DNA from: Comamonadaceae bacterium UBA2334
GTDB lineage: Bacteria; Pseudomonadota; Gammaproteobacteria; Burkholderiales; Burkholderiaceae_C
DNA: 31,747 nt
Direction: 5' to 3'
Assembly (NCBI GenBank): GCA_002344885.1
Contig: DDUQ01000081.1
Location: 66,869 to 98,615, forward strand
The position numbers and the translations under genes are program-made. The notes below the pieces were generated by a model. The model worked only from the letters and a program-made list of their open reading frames with translations. It was not told the origin of the DNA and ran no database searches. Below, piece after piece: positions 1 through 7,985 of the stretch. Position 1 is the stretch's first letter; each line of letters opens with the position of its first letter.

Positions 1-837
1 CAGCACTGGCTGCCCCGCATGGTCAGCGGGCAGGCCATTGCCGCCATCGGCATGACCGAGCCCGGCGCGGGCAGCGACCTGAAGGCCCTGCGCACCACCG
101 CCCGGCGTGTGCACGACGAGGCGGGGGAGGGGTACGTCATCAACGGCTCCAAAATTTTCATTTCCAACGGCCAGAACGCCGACCTGCTGGTGCTGGCCGC
201 CAAAACCGATTCGGCGGCGGGTGCCAAAGGCGTCAGCCTGTTCCTGGTGGACACCACCACACCCGGTTTTTCGCGCGGGGCCAACCTGGAGAAGGTGGGG
301 CAACACGCCGGTGACACGTCGGAACTGTTCTTCAACGACATGCGCGTGCCCGCCGATGCGCTGCTGGGCGGCGTGGAAGGCCAGGGCTTTGTGCAGATGA
401 TGCGCGAGCTGCCGCGCGAGCGCCTCATCATCGGCGTGCAGGGCGTCAACGGCGCCAAGGGCGCGCTGGACGTGACGTTGCAATATGTGCAGGAACGCCA
501 GGCCTTCGGCCAGCCCATTGCCCAGTTCCAGAACACCCGTTTCACGCTGGCGCAGGTGGCCACCGACATCGCGGCGGCCGAGGCGTTTCTGAACGCCTGT
601 GTGCAGGCCTATTTGCGGGGCGAGCTGTCGCCCGAAGCGGCCTCGGCCCTGAAGTTGCATGCCAGCGAACTGTTCAGCCGCGTGGCCGACGAGTGTTTGC
701 AACTGTTCGGCGGCTATGGCTACATGACCGAGTACCCCATTTCCCGCTTCTGGACCGACGCGCGCGTGCTGCGCATCTACGGCGGCACATCCGAAATCAT
801 GAAAGAACTGGTGGCCCGCTCGTTGTTGGGCCGCTGA
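1..837 (+). CDS. Acyl-CoA dehydrogenase, 3' part
   Basis: The frame is open from the first base of the window, so the 5' end is missing and 278 codons remain. The visible part covers the FAD-binding middle domain (MTEPGAGSDL near the start of the fragment, then SNGQNADLLV) and the C-terminal helical domain. The last 30 residues carry the family signature LQLFGGYGYMTEYPISR and the IYGGTSEIMKE box. In the short/medium-chain and isovaleryl-type enzymes the Glu of that box is the base that removes the alpha proton of the acyl-CoA. The role is alpha,beta-oxidation of an acyl-CoA thioester with transfer of electrons to ETF. Chain-length or branched-chain specificity cannot be read from this fragment. 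The stop lies 16 bases before the phosphatase start, so the two genes may be co-transcribed. Confidence 0.93.
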   Translation, partial: QHWLPRMVSGQAIAAIGMTEPGAGSDLKALRTTARRVHDEAGEGYVINGSKIFISNGQNADLLVLAAKTDSAAGAKGVSLFLVDTTTPGFSRGANLEKVGQHAGDTSELFFNDMRVPADALLGGVEGQGFVQMMRELPRERLIIGVQGVNGAKGALDVTLQYVQERQAFGQPIAQFQNTRFTLAQVATDIAAAEAFLNACVQAYLRGELSPEAASALKLHASELFSRVADECLQLFGGYGYMTEYPISRFWTDARVLRIYGGTSEIMKELVARSLLGR

Positions 838-853
838 ACCGGACCACCCCACC

Positions 854-1363
854 ATGAACCCTGCTGACCGCTCTCCCACCCTTGCACCCTGTGCGGTGCT
901 GTTTGTGTGCATGGGCAACATCTGCCGCAGCCCGACGGCGCACGGTGTGTTCCGGCACAAGGTGAATGCGTTGGGGCTGGCGGACCACATCACGGTGGAC
1001 TCGGCCGGCACACACAACTACCACCCCGGCAGCCCGCCCGACAACCGCTCGCAGGCCCATGCGTCCCTGCGGGGCTACGACTTGTCAGACCTGCGGGCGC
1101 GGCAGGTGGTGCCTGAAGACTTTGACCGTTACGACCTGATCCTGGTCATGGACCACGACAACCAGCGCAACGTGCTGGGTGTCTGCCCGCCTGCCCATCA
1201 CAGCAAGGTGCAGCGCCTCACCACCTATTGTGTCCGCTACAACAGCCCGGTGGTGCCTGACCCGTATTACGGTGGTGGACAGGGTTTCGAGCATGTGCTG
1301 GACCTGATCGAAGACGCGTGCGACGGCCTGATCAGGCACCTTGTGGAACGGCAGCGGGGCTGA
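854..1363 (+). CDS. Low-molecular-weight protein tyrosine phosphatase
   Basis: A 169-residue cytosolic phosphatase. The P-loop C-M-G-N-I-C-R-S lies at residues 19-26 and fits the CX5R(S/T) signature, with Cys19 as expected nucleophile and Arg25 as phosphate-binding residue. The general-acid loop appears as VPDPYYGG at about residues 135-142. Length is normal for the family (150-170). Relatives dephosphorylate tyrosine kinases or other phosphotyrosine proteins, often in exopolysaccharide control. No kinase or polysaccharide cluster is visible nearby, so the substrate is unknown. It follows the acyl-CoA dehydrogenase by 16 bases and converges on the DUF2252 gene with a 28-base gap. Confidence 0.92.
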   Translation: MNPADRSPTLAPCAVLFVCMGNICRSPTAHGVFRHKVNALGLADHITVDSAGTHNYHPGSPPDNRSQAHASLRGYDLSDLRARQVVPEDFDRYDLILVMDHDNQRNVLGVCPPAHHSKVQRLTTYCVRYNSPVVPDPYYGGGQGFEHVLDLIEDACDGLIRHLVERQRG

Positions 1364-1391
1364 TGACCGCCGCCGCGCAACAACCGCAGGT

Positions 1392-2816
1392 TCACACGCT
1401 GAAGTCAGCCGCCATGTCGGCATCGGTGTGCGCCACCACGCGCCCGCTGTGGCAGGCTTCGCGGAACACGGCGTAGTCCTGTTCCACCTGATTGGCGTAT
1501 GCGTGGGCGTAGCGCACCAGTGCGTCGGCAAACGCCTCCCCTTTGCCCAGGTAGGCGCTGACCACCGCCGCGCTGCCACCCGCCTTGGCGTGCACCCGTG
1601 CCAGCACGCGGCCACACAGGGCACCGTAACGGCTGAGCAGGGCGGCATCGAAAGTTTCCACCTCGGCCGACAGCTTCATGTCCCGCAGTTGGCGCACGTA
1701 GAAATGCCGCCCCGCTGGTCCGGTGGTGGCCCCCAGAAAACGGTCGCTGCTGGCCTGCAGCAGCCGCTGTCCGGTCACCACCCGTTCACCCTGGTGTTGG
1801 GTAGCGACGGGCGGGCCGGGCACGTAAGCCGCCAGCACCGATGGGTTGGCCTGCTTGATTTGCAGCATCAGAGGTGCGCCTGTGCCATCGGTCAGCAACA
1901 GCACCAGGCAGCGGGTGCCCACGCTGCCCACCCCCACCACCTTGAACGCCAGGTCCTGCATCTCGAACCGGGCCAGCAGCGCCTGGGTGTCGGGTTGCAG
2001 TTGTGCCAGATAGCCGTGGTACAGGTGGTCGGTCAGCTCCGTCCAATGGCCCAGCCGCATCCAATCGTCGGCACTGGAAAAGAGTGATTGTTCGCTGTGG
2101 ATGTGGAACAGGGCCGGTGGCTCGTCGCGCAGCGTCCAGCGGCCATCTGACTGGTTGCCGAGCTTGGGCAGCAGTTCTTCGTGGGAGCGCCGTTGTGCCT
2201 TCTGAATGGCTTTTTGCAGGCGTGCGCGCGCAGCGGTGTCGCGGGTGGCTTCGTACATTGCATCCAATGTGACCATTTCCCGCCATTGGGTCAGTGCATC
2301 GGTTTGGGCCAGTCGGCGCGTGTGGTACACGTAGGCCAGTGCTGCTGCCGAGACTGCGTCGTCACCCTCGGCAGCAGACAACCCCAGATGGCGTGCGGCC
2401 AGGTTCAGGCTGGCCACCAGGCGCTTCAGGTCCCATTCCCATGGACCGGGGTGTGTCTCGTCAAAGTCGTTCAGGTCAAACGCCAGCTGCCGCTCGGGCG
2501 TGCCAAACGCACCAAAGTTCATCAGGTGCGCATCGCCGCAGATGGTGTGCTGCACACCCGTGTGCGGTGTGGTGGCCAGGTCATGTGCCTGCAGCACGGC
2601 ACTTCCCCGGAAAAACGCAAACGGCGAGGCCAGCATGCGCCCGTATTTCAGCGGCACCAGCCGTTCCACCCGGCCGGCATCCGTGCCCGCCAGCAGCGCG
2701 ACAGGGTCGCGGTCCACCCGGCCAATGTGCCGGTGTTCACTGCGCTTCACAACACGCTTCAGCGCTTTACCATGTTCAGTTTGTTGCTCTGTCGTTTGAT
2801 GTGGTTGTGGTGACAT
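1392..2816 (-). CDS. DUF2252 family protein
   Basis: A 474-residue protein recognised as DUF2252. Diagnostic segments are the region around LKYGRMLASPFAFFRGSA (residues 57-73), ICGDAHLMNFGAFG (92-105) and FDLNDFDET (113-121). The GDxHxxNFG and DxNDFD patterns resemble the catalytic-loop and metal-binding motifs of aminoglycoside-phosphotransferase-like kinase folds, so a phosphotransferase-type activity is a plausible inference. No substrate is known. The Met at 2816 is the natural start because the N-terminal family region begins soon after it. No signal peptide or membrane segment is visible. It lies 73 bases downstream of the rhodanese gene on the same strand and may share its transcript. 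Confidence 0.85.
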   Translation of the reverse strand: MSPQPHQTTEQQTEHGKALKRVVKRSEHRHIGRVDRDPVALLAGTDAGRVERLVPLKYGRMLASPFAFFRGSAVLQAHDLATTPHTGVQHTICGDAHLMNFGAFGTPERQLAFDLNDFDETHPGPWEWDLKRLVASLNLAARHLGLSAAEGDDAVSAAALAYVYHTRRLAQTDALTQWREMVTLDAMYEATRDTAARARLQKAIQKAQRRSHEELLPKLGNQSDGRWTLRDEPPALFHIHSEQSLFSSADDWMRLGHWTELTDHLYHGYLAQLQPDTQALLARFEMQDLAFKVVGVGSVGTRCLVLLLTDGTGAPLMLQIKQANPSVLAAYVPGPPVATQHQGERVVTGQRLLQASSDRFLGATTGPAGRHFYVRQLRDMKLSAEVETFDAALLSRYGALCGRVLARVHAKAGGSAAVVSAYLGKGEAFADALVRYAHAYANQVEQDYAVFREACHSGRVVAHTDADMAADFSV

Positions 2817-2889
2817 GGCGGATGGGGCTGAACAGGGAAATGGCTGCCAAGCATTGAGCGGCCATCATCGTTCCATGCCCGCCGGCCTG

Positions 2890-3315
2890 TCAACACGCGC
2901 CGCAGTTCTGGACAGGCAATTGGCGGGCCAGCCAGCCCGGACCGGCGGCGCTGCCCGCCATGCCTTCCGGGATGTGCACCGCGTTGTTGAACCCGCGCGA
3001 ACGCAGGTAACGCAGCACCTGGCCGGTGCGGTTGCCGGTGCGGCAAATGAGCGCAATGGGGGCGTTACGGTCACCCTTCACCTGGCGCAGCACTTCGTTC
3101 TCAAACCCCGCAGGACCTTGCGGGTGCAGCATGTCGATCAGCAGGGCGCCTTGGGCCACCCGCGTCTGCTTCCACTCGGGCGGGGTGCGGATGTCGATGA
3201 TGGTCAGCTTGCCCGCCTGTGCCGCCGCCCATGCCTCCGGGGCAGCGAGGGTTTGCCCGAACACCGGCAGGCACAACAGGGCGGAGAGCAGCAGGACGAG
3301 GTGTGACAGCATGGC
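2890..3315 (-). CDS. Exported rhodanese-like domain protein
   Basis: A 141-residue single-domain rhodanese. The first 20 or so residues (MLSHLVLLLSALLCLPVFGQ) form a hydrophobic leader typical of a Sec signal peptide, so the protein is expected in the periplasm. The active-site loop C-R-T-G-N-R-T-G starts at about Cys90; this six-residue loop matches sulfurtransferase-type rhodaneses that carry a persulfide. The helix ILDIRTPPEW equivalent is visible as IIDIRTPPEW near residue 38. A second cysteine pair (NCGAC) ends the protein. A GTG codon 24 bases upstream could extend it by eight residues, but the ATG at 3315 gives a better signal peptide and is preferred. The substrate is unknown. Confidence 0.85.
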   Translation of the reverse strand, partial: AMLSHLVLLLSALLCLPVFGQTLAAPEAWAAAQAGKLTIIDIRTPPEWKQTRVAQGALLIDMLHPQGPAGFENEVLRQVKGDRNAPIALICRTGNRTGQVLRYLRSRGFNNAVHIPEGMAGSAAGPGWLARQLPVQNCGAC

Positions 3316-3435
3316 GTTGACAGGGTGGTTTGGATACACATGGGGGTAACGGGGAGTGTATCGCGCTCAGTGGCGAGTGCCAGTTTGGGCTTCTGCTCTG
3401 CAGGTGTGCAGAGGAACGCCATAACAAGCTTGATC

Positions 3436-3633
3436 ATGACGCCCGAGGCCCGCGCCGGCAGCATCTTCGCGTTCTTCCGGACCGATCTGCCGCTGCAGGA
3501 CGACACTTTCAGTGTCGCCAGCACGGCTGCATCCGTACCTTTTGGGCGAACCGCAAACGGTTGGGTGGAGTGGAAGGCAGCGGACAGCTTTGCGCTGAAG
3601 GAGATTCAACAGGCAGAGGAGGAGCTGGAACCT
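3436..3633 (+). pseudogene. DUF4357 domain remnant
   Basis: About 66 codons starting at ATG 3436 resemble the end of a DUF4357 domain. The key part is a serine/alanine-rich helix followed by FGRTANGWVEWK and a short leucine-containing tail, close to the family pattern LGRSANGWxEWK. In intact proteins this domain usually sits at the C terminus behind a GIY-YIG nuclease or another domain; nothing of that kind precedes it here. The reading frame runs on into sequence that is antisense to the neighbouring PIN toxin gene and loses resemblance. I read it as a decayed fragment of an accessory gene. A short functional protein cannot be excluded. Confidence 0.5.
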
Positions 3634-3681
3634 TGTAGCTGTTTGGATCGTTGCTTGTGCAATACACACTTGGCCAATGGT

Positions 3682-4095
3682 TCACTTGTCCCAAGGATTG
3701 ACCAGCTGAACCCCGGTGTTCACAAAGTCTTGTGTGTTGCGCGTGGCCACCGTAAAGCCATGTTCCAGCGCGGTGGCGGCAATCATCGCATCGCGCTCTG
3801 AGCGGGGGTCGGGCACGTGCAGGGCAGCGCACAGGCTGGCTGCTTGTTCGGTAAACGGCAGGATGCGTCCGGCAAAGGCTTTGCGCACGCCGGTCAGCCA
3901 GCCCCGAAGCGCCGCACCTTGTGGTGGCGTGCGCCGCTCCAGCAGCAAGATGCCTTTATCCAACTCCAGGATGGTGATGGCGCTCAGGTACAACGTGCTG
4001 GCGCGGTGTTCCGCGGCCCAATTGCGCACCTCGGCAGACTGGTTGGGCTTGCCCTGGCGCAGTTCAGAGATGACGTTGGTGTCCAGAAGGTACAT
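3682..4095 (-). CDS. PIN-domain toxin (VapC/FitB type)
   Basis: A 137-residue PIN-domain protein. It begins MYLLDTNVISELRQG, and the acidic metal-binding set is visible at Asp5, Glu44, Asp102 and Asp123. Length and motif spacing match VapC/FitB ribonuclease toxins, which cleave RNA in a Mg-dependent way. The start lies nine bases after the stop of the Phd-type antitoxin gene, the standard antitoxin-first arrangement, so both should be co-translated and autoregulated by the complex. All catalytic acids are present, so the toxin looks intact. The RNA target cannot be predicted. Confidence 0.88.
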   Translation of the reverse strand: MYLLDTNVISELRQGKPNQSAEVRNWAAEHRASTLYLSAITILELDKGILLLERRTPPQGAALRGWLTGVRKAFAGRILPFTEQAASLCAALHVPDPRSERDAMIAATALEHGFTVATRNTQDFVNTGVQLVNPWDK

Positions 4096-4104
4096 GCCGT
4101 CCGC

Positions 4105-4365
4105 CTATTCCAGCTCGGCAGCGCGGGTGGTGATGTTCAGGCGCTGCGCTTCAAACTCGATACCGTCACCGCCAGCAATGCCGTCCATCACCGCCAGTAG
4201 CGAAGGCTCACCCTGTCCGGTCAGGCGGTAGTAGTCGGCGATGGTGAGCAGTGCGTACGCGGGTCGACCCCGGTCAGTAATGAACACGGGACCGTAATCA
4301 GCGGCCCGCTTGGCGCTGGACACATCGCGGGTGAAGTCGCGGCTGGAGAAAGTGTGGACGGACAT
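4105..4365 (-). CDS. Phd/YefM-family antitoxin
   Basis: An 86-residue antitoxin with the Phd/YefM DNA-binding N-terminal half: SSRDFTRDVSSAKRAAD, then GPVFITDRGRPAYALLTIADY. The acidic C-terminal tail is the part expected to wrap the toxin. Two ATG codons occur in tandem (4368 and 4365). A GGAGG at 4371-4375 lies five bases from the inner ATG and only two from the outer one, so the inner start is chosen. It is followed by the PIN toxin after nine bases. The pairing of Phd-fold antitoxin with PIN toxin is common in FitAB/VapBC-like modules. Confidence 0.87.
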   Translation of the reverse strand: MSVHTFSSRDFTRDVSSAKRAADYGPVFITDRGRPAYALLTIADYYRLTGQGEPSLLAVMDGIAGGDGIEFEAQRLNITTRAAELE

Positions 4366-4492
4366 CATGGCCTCCGTTTGAAGTATGTTTGAATGTTACG
4401 ACAAAACAGCCATGCGATCAAAGCTCGCTTCACACTGGACACTGGTGCGAGCGATTGTTTCGGTACGGAATCCTTGCTTTACGCCAATTGCC

Positions 4493-4630
4493 ATGCTCGC
4501 CAACAACACTTCCAGGAACCAGCTCATGCTGCCCAGAAGCGTGACGCAGGCCGTTGGCGCCAGGGAGTACTTTGATGTAACGGTCCGTGCCTGGCAGATC
4601 ACCCTCACGCCAGCCAGAAAAGCCCAGTGA
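4493..4630 (+). pseudogene. Truncated AbrB/SpoVT-type antitoxin remnant
   Basis: Forty-five codons beginning MLANNTSRNQLMLPRSV and continuing through GAREYFDVTV to ITLTPARKAQ. This closely follows the swapped-hairpin AbrB/MazE-type fold of short antitoxins, whose usual pattern is T-S-K-N-Q-(I/L)-T-L-P-K, a GxEYFDV strand and an IxLTP strand. Intact relatives continue with a charged helix of about 25-35 residues that contacts the toxin; here a TGA follows at once. No partner PIN toxin lies downstream on this strand. It is most likely the stump of a second toxin-antitoxin locus. No clear ribosome-binding site was seen. Confidence 0.5.
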
Positions 4631-4892
4631 CCGCCTCTGTGCGCGTCCCCCAACCTCCACGCCTGGTGCTCGCGTGCCGCGATGTGCTCGAAGAGTCGCT
4701 TATGACCCTTGCATGGCGGGACATGCCCAAGTCTTGGTGTCAGACGGCAGGGTTCTACTGGCCATTGCCGCTGAGTTTGATTAGGACAGCGCCTGCCCGA
4801 CTTTTGAATAAGGAAATCTTCAGCCAGTCCTCCCCTGATCTGCGAGCATGGCCCCCGAGCTTCATGACTGACGCCCGTCTGGCCAGGGCCGG
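4631..4892. other. Intergenic stretch, no gene recognised
   Basis: About 260 bases between the AbrB remnant and the decarboxylase stop. Short open frames exist on both strands, but none has a recognisable domain, ribosome-binding site or codon pattern like the neighbours. It may be debris from the same accessory insertion as the toxin-antitoxin genes, but I cannot identify it. Confidence 0.4.
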
Positions 4893-6683
4893 TCAGCGCC
4901 CCAGTACCTCGCGCCACTGCGCCTGCGCGGCCGGGTCGCCATTGCGCGACTTGATGTACAGGTTCAGCAGCCCGGCCTCGCGGCTCTGGTACGCCGGCTC
5001 CAGCGAGCAGGGCACTTCGATCAGGCGGATGCCTTCGTTGGCGTGCAGGTACGTCTGGTAGCAGTCCATGAACTCGCCGATGGTTGCGCAGCGAGTCGCC
5101 TGGCCGCCGTAGGCTTGCACCAGCAGCTTCACGTCGAAGGTGCCGGTCGAGCAGTGGTACACCGGGCCGTCGCCACTCTTGCCCAGGTGGAACACGTCGT
5201 TGCGCATGTAGACGATGGTGAGTGGCAGTTGCTCTTTTTGCAGGTGAATCAGCTCGTTGAGCTGGAAGTGGAAACCGCCGTCTCCAGTGATGAGCACCGT
5301 GCGGTCTTTCAGGCCGTTGCGCCGGATGGTCTCGGCCACCACGCGTGCGTAGGGCAGCGAGGTACCCATGGCGGCGTACCAGGGGTTGGACAGCCAGTTC
5401 ACATCCAGCTCCGTGGCTTTGGGGCGCAGCCCGAAGCTGGCAAACACCGAGTTGCCCACCTCGGGTACGAACACGGTGCCAAACGGTTGCTCGCTCTGTA
5501 TCTGGTTGATGACGTCGGTCAGCACATGGAAATCCATATTGTCGCCACGCGCCAGCGGGGAATGCGCCAGGGCGGGTGGCACAAAGCTGTGCACGGGCAG
5601 GTCGGCGGCGAGCAGGCCTTGCAGGATGTGGATGAGCTCGGTCTCGTGCACCGTGGTGGATTTCAGCACCGTCTTGTTGGCAAAGTCGGCAATGAAGTGG
5701 GTGCCGGTGTTCAGTGCGCAGGCGGTGTCCTGCGGGATGATGCTGGTGCCCAGGTCCAGCACATAGTCCACCTCCTGCTCGATGTACCGGCGCGCACCCG
5801 GTGCGCTGAACACGCCGTTGTAGCCGCCGAGGCACAGGGGGTCGGATTCATCGACCACGCCCTTGGCGAACCAGTGGAACGCATAGGGCACGCCGAAGCG
5901 GTGGCAGAAGTCCAGCACCAGGCGTTTGAGGTCGTGGTTGCGGCGGACCTGTTCACCGAAATACACCAGGGGCGCGCGGGAGACCTTGAACTTGGCCGCA
6001 ATGTTGTCCAGCACGGCCTGCAGACCGGCAAACACCATGTCGTCGGTGGGCAGTTGCGCCAGTGGGGGCAGCGTCAGGGGTTGGGTCAGCGCGAACACCA
6101 GGTTGCGGGGCACTTCAATGAACACCGGCTCGCGGTGCAGCCACGCGTGTTTGACCAGTTGATAGAACCGGAAGGCCGAAATGTTGGGCTGCCCGCGCGA
6201 GCGGTCGCCCTGCAGCCGCTCGGCCTGCAACCCCAGGGCGGCGAAGGCGCGCAGCGCTGCGTCGTACTCGGTGCGCCAGCTGTTGCCAGGCTGCACCATG
6301 TGGTGGATGCCGGCCTGGTGCACCTCGTCCTCACCCGGCGCGCCCGAGATGAACACCACCGGCAGGCCTTCGGTCTTGGCCAGGGCGGCAGCGGTGACGC
6401 AAGGCAGCGAGCCCACGGTGTAGGTCGTCAGGCAAAACCCCATGCCCTGCACCTCGGCCTGGGCGCAGGCGCAAAACCCCGCGTGCATTTCGTTGCTGGA
6501 CGGGGACACCGTCAGGCCCGGCTGGTCCAGCGCGGCAATCAGGTTGGCGGCAAAGTCACCCCCCACGCCATACACCGTGTCGGCCCCGAAGTGCCGGATG
6601 ATCTGGTGCATGGCCTGGCCGAGCGTGACCAGCGAGCGTTGGTAGTCGGCACCGAAGTTCTGTTCGTAGGGGGTGATCGTCAT
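4893..6683 (-). CDS. Thiamine-diphosphate-dependent 2-keto-acid decarboxylase
   Basis: A 596-residue enzyme of the pyruvate/indolepyruvate/phenylpyruvate decarboxylase family. The N-terminal PYR domain carries SSNEMHAG with Glu65 in the position of the catalytic glutamate that activates the cofactor. A His-His pair at residues 127-128 matches the active-site HH motif of true decarboxylases rather than acetolactate synthases. The C-terminal PP domain has GDGG at 467-470 and Asn495 about 26 residues on, the ThDP/Mg-binding signature. The product would be an aldehyde plus CO2 from a 2-oxo acid; the exact substrate is not readable. The gene is divergent from a hemerythrin gene, with an FNR-type palindrome in between, which suggests control by oxygen. 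It could serve in fermentative or amino-acid (Ehrlich-type) metabolism. The downstream side is eroded accessory DNA. Confidence 0.85.
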   Translation of the reverse strand: MTITPYEQNFGADYQRSLVTLGQAMHQIIRHFGADTVYGVGGDFAANLIAALDQPGLTVSPSSNEMHAGFCACAQAEVQGMGFCLTTYTVGSLPCVTAAALAKTEGLPVVFISGAPGEDEVHQAGIHHMVQPGNSWRTEYDAALRAFAALGLQAERLQGDRSRGQPNISAFRFYQLVKHAWLHREPVFIEVPRNLVFALTQPLTLPPLAQLPTDDMVFAGLQAVLDNIAAKFKVSRAPLVYFGEQVRRNHDLKRLVLDFCHRFGVPYAFHWFAKGVVDESDPLCLGGYNGVFSAPGARRYIEQEVDYVLDLGTSIIPQDTACALNTGTHFIADFANKTVLKSTTVHETELIHILQGLLAADLPVHSFVPPALAHSPLARGDNMDFHVLTDVINQIQSEQPFGTVFVPEVGNSVFASFGLRPKATELDVNWLSNPWYAAMGTSLPYARVVAETIRRNGLKDRTVLITGDGGFHFQLNELIHLQKEQLPLTIVYMRNDVFHLGKSGDGPVYHCSTGTFDVKLLVQAYGGQATRCATIGEFMDCYQTYLHANEGIRLIEVPCSLEPAYQSREAGLLNLYIKSRNGDPAAQAQWREVLGR

Positions 6684-7026
6684 GCTGCATCCGTTTGAGG
6701 AAGGGGATGCGGACGATTATTCGGTGTTGACGATGCACGGGGTACGCATTGTTGTCACGAAACGCAGCATATGACAGCAGCAAAAGTCTGCATATGAGCG
6801 AAATGCGCACGAATTGTGTGCGTTTGATATAAATCAAGCTCATCGCGTGAGGCTTGAATACTCGGTGGGCGATGGGCGTTCCACCACGTTTCAAATGCGT
6901 CGAAGCCTTTTTTGTTGCGGGCGTTCCCCCATTTGGTGGATGGCGCGATCGAGTTGGAAACTTGAAAATATGCGCGAGAGGCATTGCTTTGGCGTTGTCG
7001 GGCAAGTCGTTCTACAGGGATAAAAC
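6684..7026. other. Divergent regulatory region, decarboxylase/hemerythrin
   Basis: A 343-base gap between two divergent genes, more AT-rich in its first half. It holds the FNR/Anr-type palindrome at 6824-6837, repeated CATATGA words near 6769 and 6791, and an imperfect inverted repeat (TCCACCA near 6880, TGGTGGA near 6937). Minus-strand open frames here have no recognisable domain. I see no further gene. Confidence 0.55.
6824..6837. promoter_or_regulatory. FNR/Anr-type binding site
   Basis: The sequence TTGATATAAATCAA is an exact match to the TTGAT-N4-ATCAA consensus of FNR/Anr oxygen-sensing regulators. Its centre is 147 bases from the decarboxylase start and about 196 from the hemerythrin start. 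A weak -10-like AATACT at 6857-6862 lies roughly one class II spacing downstream on the plus strand. Which gene it controls, or whether it controls both, is inference. Confidence 0.65.
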
Positions 7027-7479
7027 ATGACACTCGAATGGCGTGAACAACTGAGCGTGGGTCACCATGGCATAGACTAGGATCACAAACACCTGATCAG
7101 CCTGATCAATCGGCTGGAGGTGGCGTTGCGTTCCCGGAACATGGATGCACTTAGAACGGAGCTTGTGGAGTTGGGACGTTACGCAAAGCTGCATTTCGAA
7201 CGCGAGGAGCGCGTCGCACTGGAAGTCGGATACAACGATGTCAACAGGCTGCACGACTCACATGACCGACTGAAGCTGGCACTGCGACTGCGGTACGCCG
7301 AGTTGGCGGGTACCCTGGACGATGCCAAGGTGGAAGGCTTTGTCAGCTTTCTGCGCACCTGGCTGATTGATCATGTCATCAAGGAAGACATGCAACTGAA
7401 ACCTTGGATACAGGGTGCAGAGAGGCGGCGCGGCAGACCAGCCAACGAACCCCTGCGTTACATGGTGCGGCCGCTATAA
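7027..7479 (+). pseudogene. Bacteriohemerythrin interrupted by one in-frame amber codon
   Basis: ATG 7027 follows AGGGA (7016-7020) at good spacing and opens a 150-codon frame that reads as a complete bacteriohemerythrin, except that codon 18 is TAG (7078-7080). The N terminus MTLEWREQLSVGHHGID leads to the stop where relatives have a residue before DHKHL. After it every diiron ligand motif is intact: His in DHKHL, LHFEREE, LHDSHDRL, and DHVIKED. The product would be a small cytosolic O2-binding non-haem diiron protein. Restart at GTG 7120 would lose the first iron-ligand histidine, so an N-terminally shortened protein would probably not bind the normal diiron centre. Options are a recent nonsense mutation, amber readthrough or a sequence error. 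The intact downstream frame argues that any loss is recent. Confidence 0.8.
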
Positions 7480-7500
7480 GTTTTTGGCCGTTGTCGGGAG

Positions 7501-7524
7501 GTGCCCCGTTGGTTTGCAGGGCAC
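7501..7524 (+). terminator. Weak hairpin after hemerythrin
   Basis: GTGCCC (7501-7506) and GGGCAC (7519-7524) can pair across a 12-base loop and are followed by ATAAAATTT. The T-run is poor, so this is only a possible terminator, placed 21 bases after the hemerythrin stop. Confidence 0.25.
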
Positions 7525-7574
7525 ATAAAATTTCGGACAGGCTCGTCGTGTGACGGAAGACGCCAGGCCTTGGC

Positions 7575-7985
7575 TCACTGGCTGGTGTAGACCCAGTTTT
7601 CTGCTTCGAGCGCAGGCACGCGCATGAATTCCGACAGGTTGTTCGTCACCAGCACCAAGCCTTCGCTGCGCGCGTGGCCTGCAATGTGCAGATCATTCAC
7701 ACCGATGGGCTGCCCCATTTTTTCCAGGGCGGCACGGATGGCACCGTAGTGTTGGGCGGCTTTTGCGCCATAGGGCAGAACTTCCAGTCGGCTGCAAAAG
7801 TCCTCGATGGTGGCCAGGTTTTCACTCACGCGACTGCTTTTCTCCGCGCCGTGCATGAGTTCAGCCAAAGTGATGGAGGAGATGGCCATGCGACTCGCGT
7901 TGGCGTTGAACGTAGACAACACCTCGACCGGACGTCGCTTCAACACATAGATGACGATGTTGGTGTCCAGCAGGTAGCGCAGCAT
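7575..7985 (-). CDS. vapC: VapC ribonuclease toxin
   Basis: A 136-residue PIN-domain toxin starting MLRYLLDTNIVIYVLKRR. The metal-binding acids are visible at Asp7, Glu42 and Asp98, with the VTNN segment at 113-116. The block IGVNDLHIAGHARSEGLVLV is very typical of enterobacterial-type VapC proteins, which cut initiator tRNA(fMet) in the anticodon loop; that target is family knowledge, not shown here. The start ATG overlaps the antitoxin stop by one base (TGATG at 7987-7983), implying translational coupling. A GTG one codon upstream is the only alternative start. The toxin appears complete. It reads toward the hemerythrin gene. Confidence 0.93.
   Translation of the reverse strand: MLRYLLDTNIVIYVLKRRPVEVLSTFNANASRMAISSITLAELMHGAEKSSRVSENLATIEDFCSRLEVLPYGAKAAQHYGAIRAALEKMGQPIGVNDLHIAGHARSEGLVLVTNNLSEFMRVPALEAENWVYTSQ

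Noticed and set aside
4631..4892. Transposase remnant
   Set aside because: Suspected from the accessory context, but no transposase motif or terminal inverted repeats could be recognised.
4396..5835. Minus-strand open frame overlapping the decarboxylase
   Set aside because: Arg/Pro-rich out-of-frame reading of the decarboxylase running on into intergenic DNA.
5043..6698. Plus-strand open frame opposite the decarboxylase
   Set aside because: Antisense shadow; the decarboxylase on the other strand has complete catalytic motifs.
6755..7033. Minus-strand small protein in the decarboxylase-hemerythrin gap
   Set aside because: No ribosome-binding site or domain, and it covers the regulatory palindrome and the hemerythrin start.
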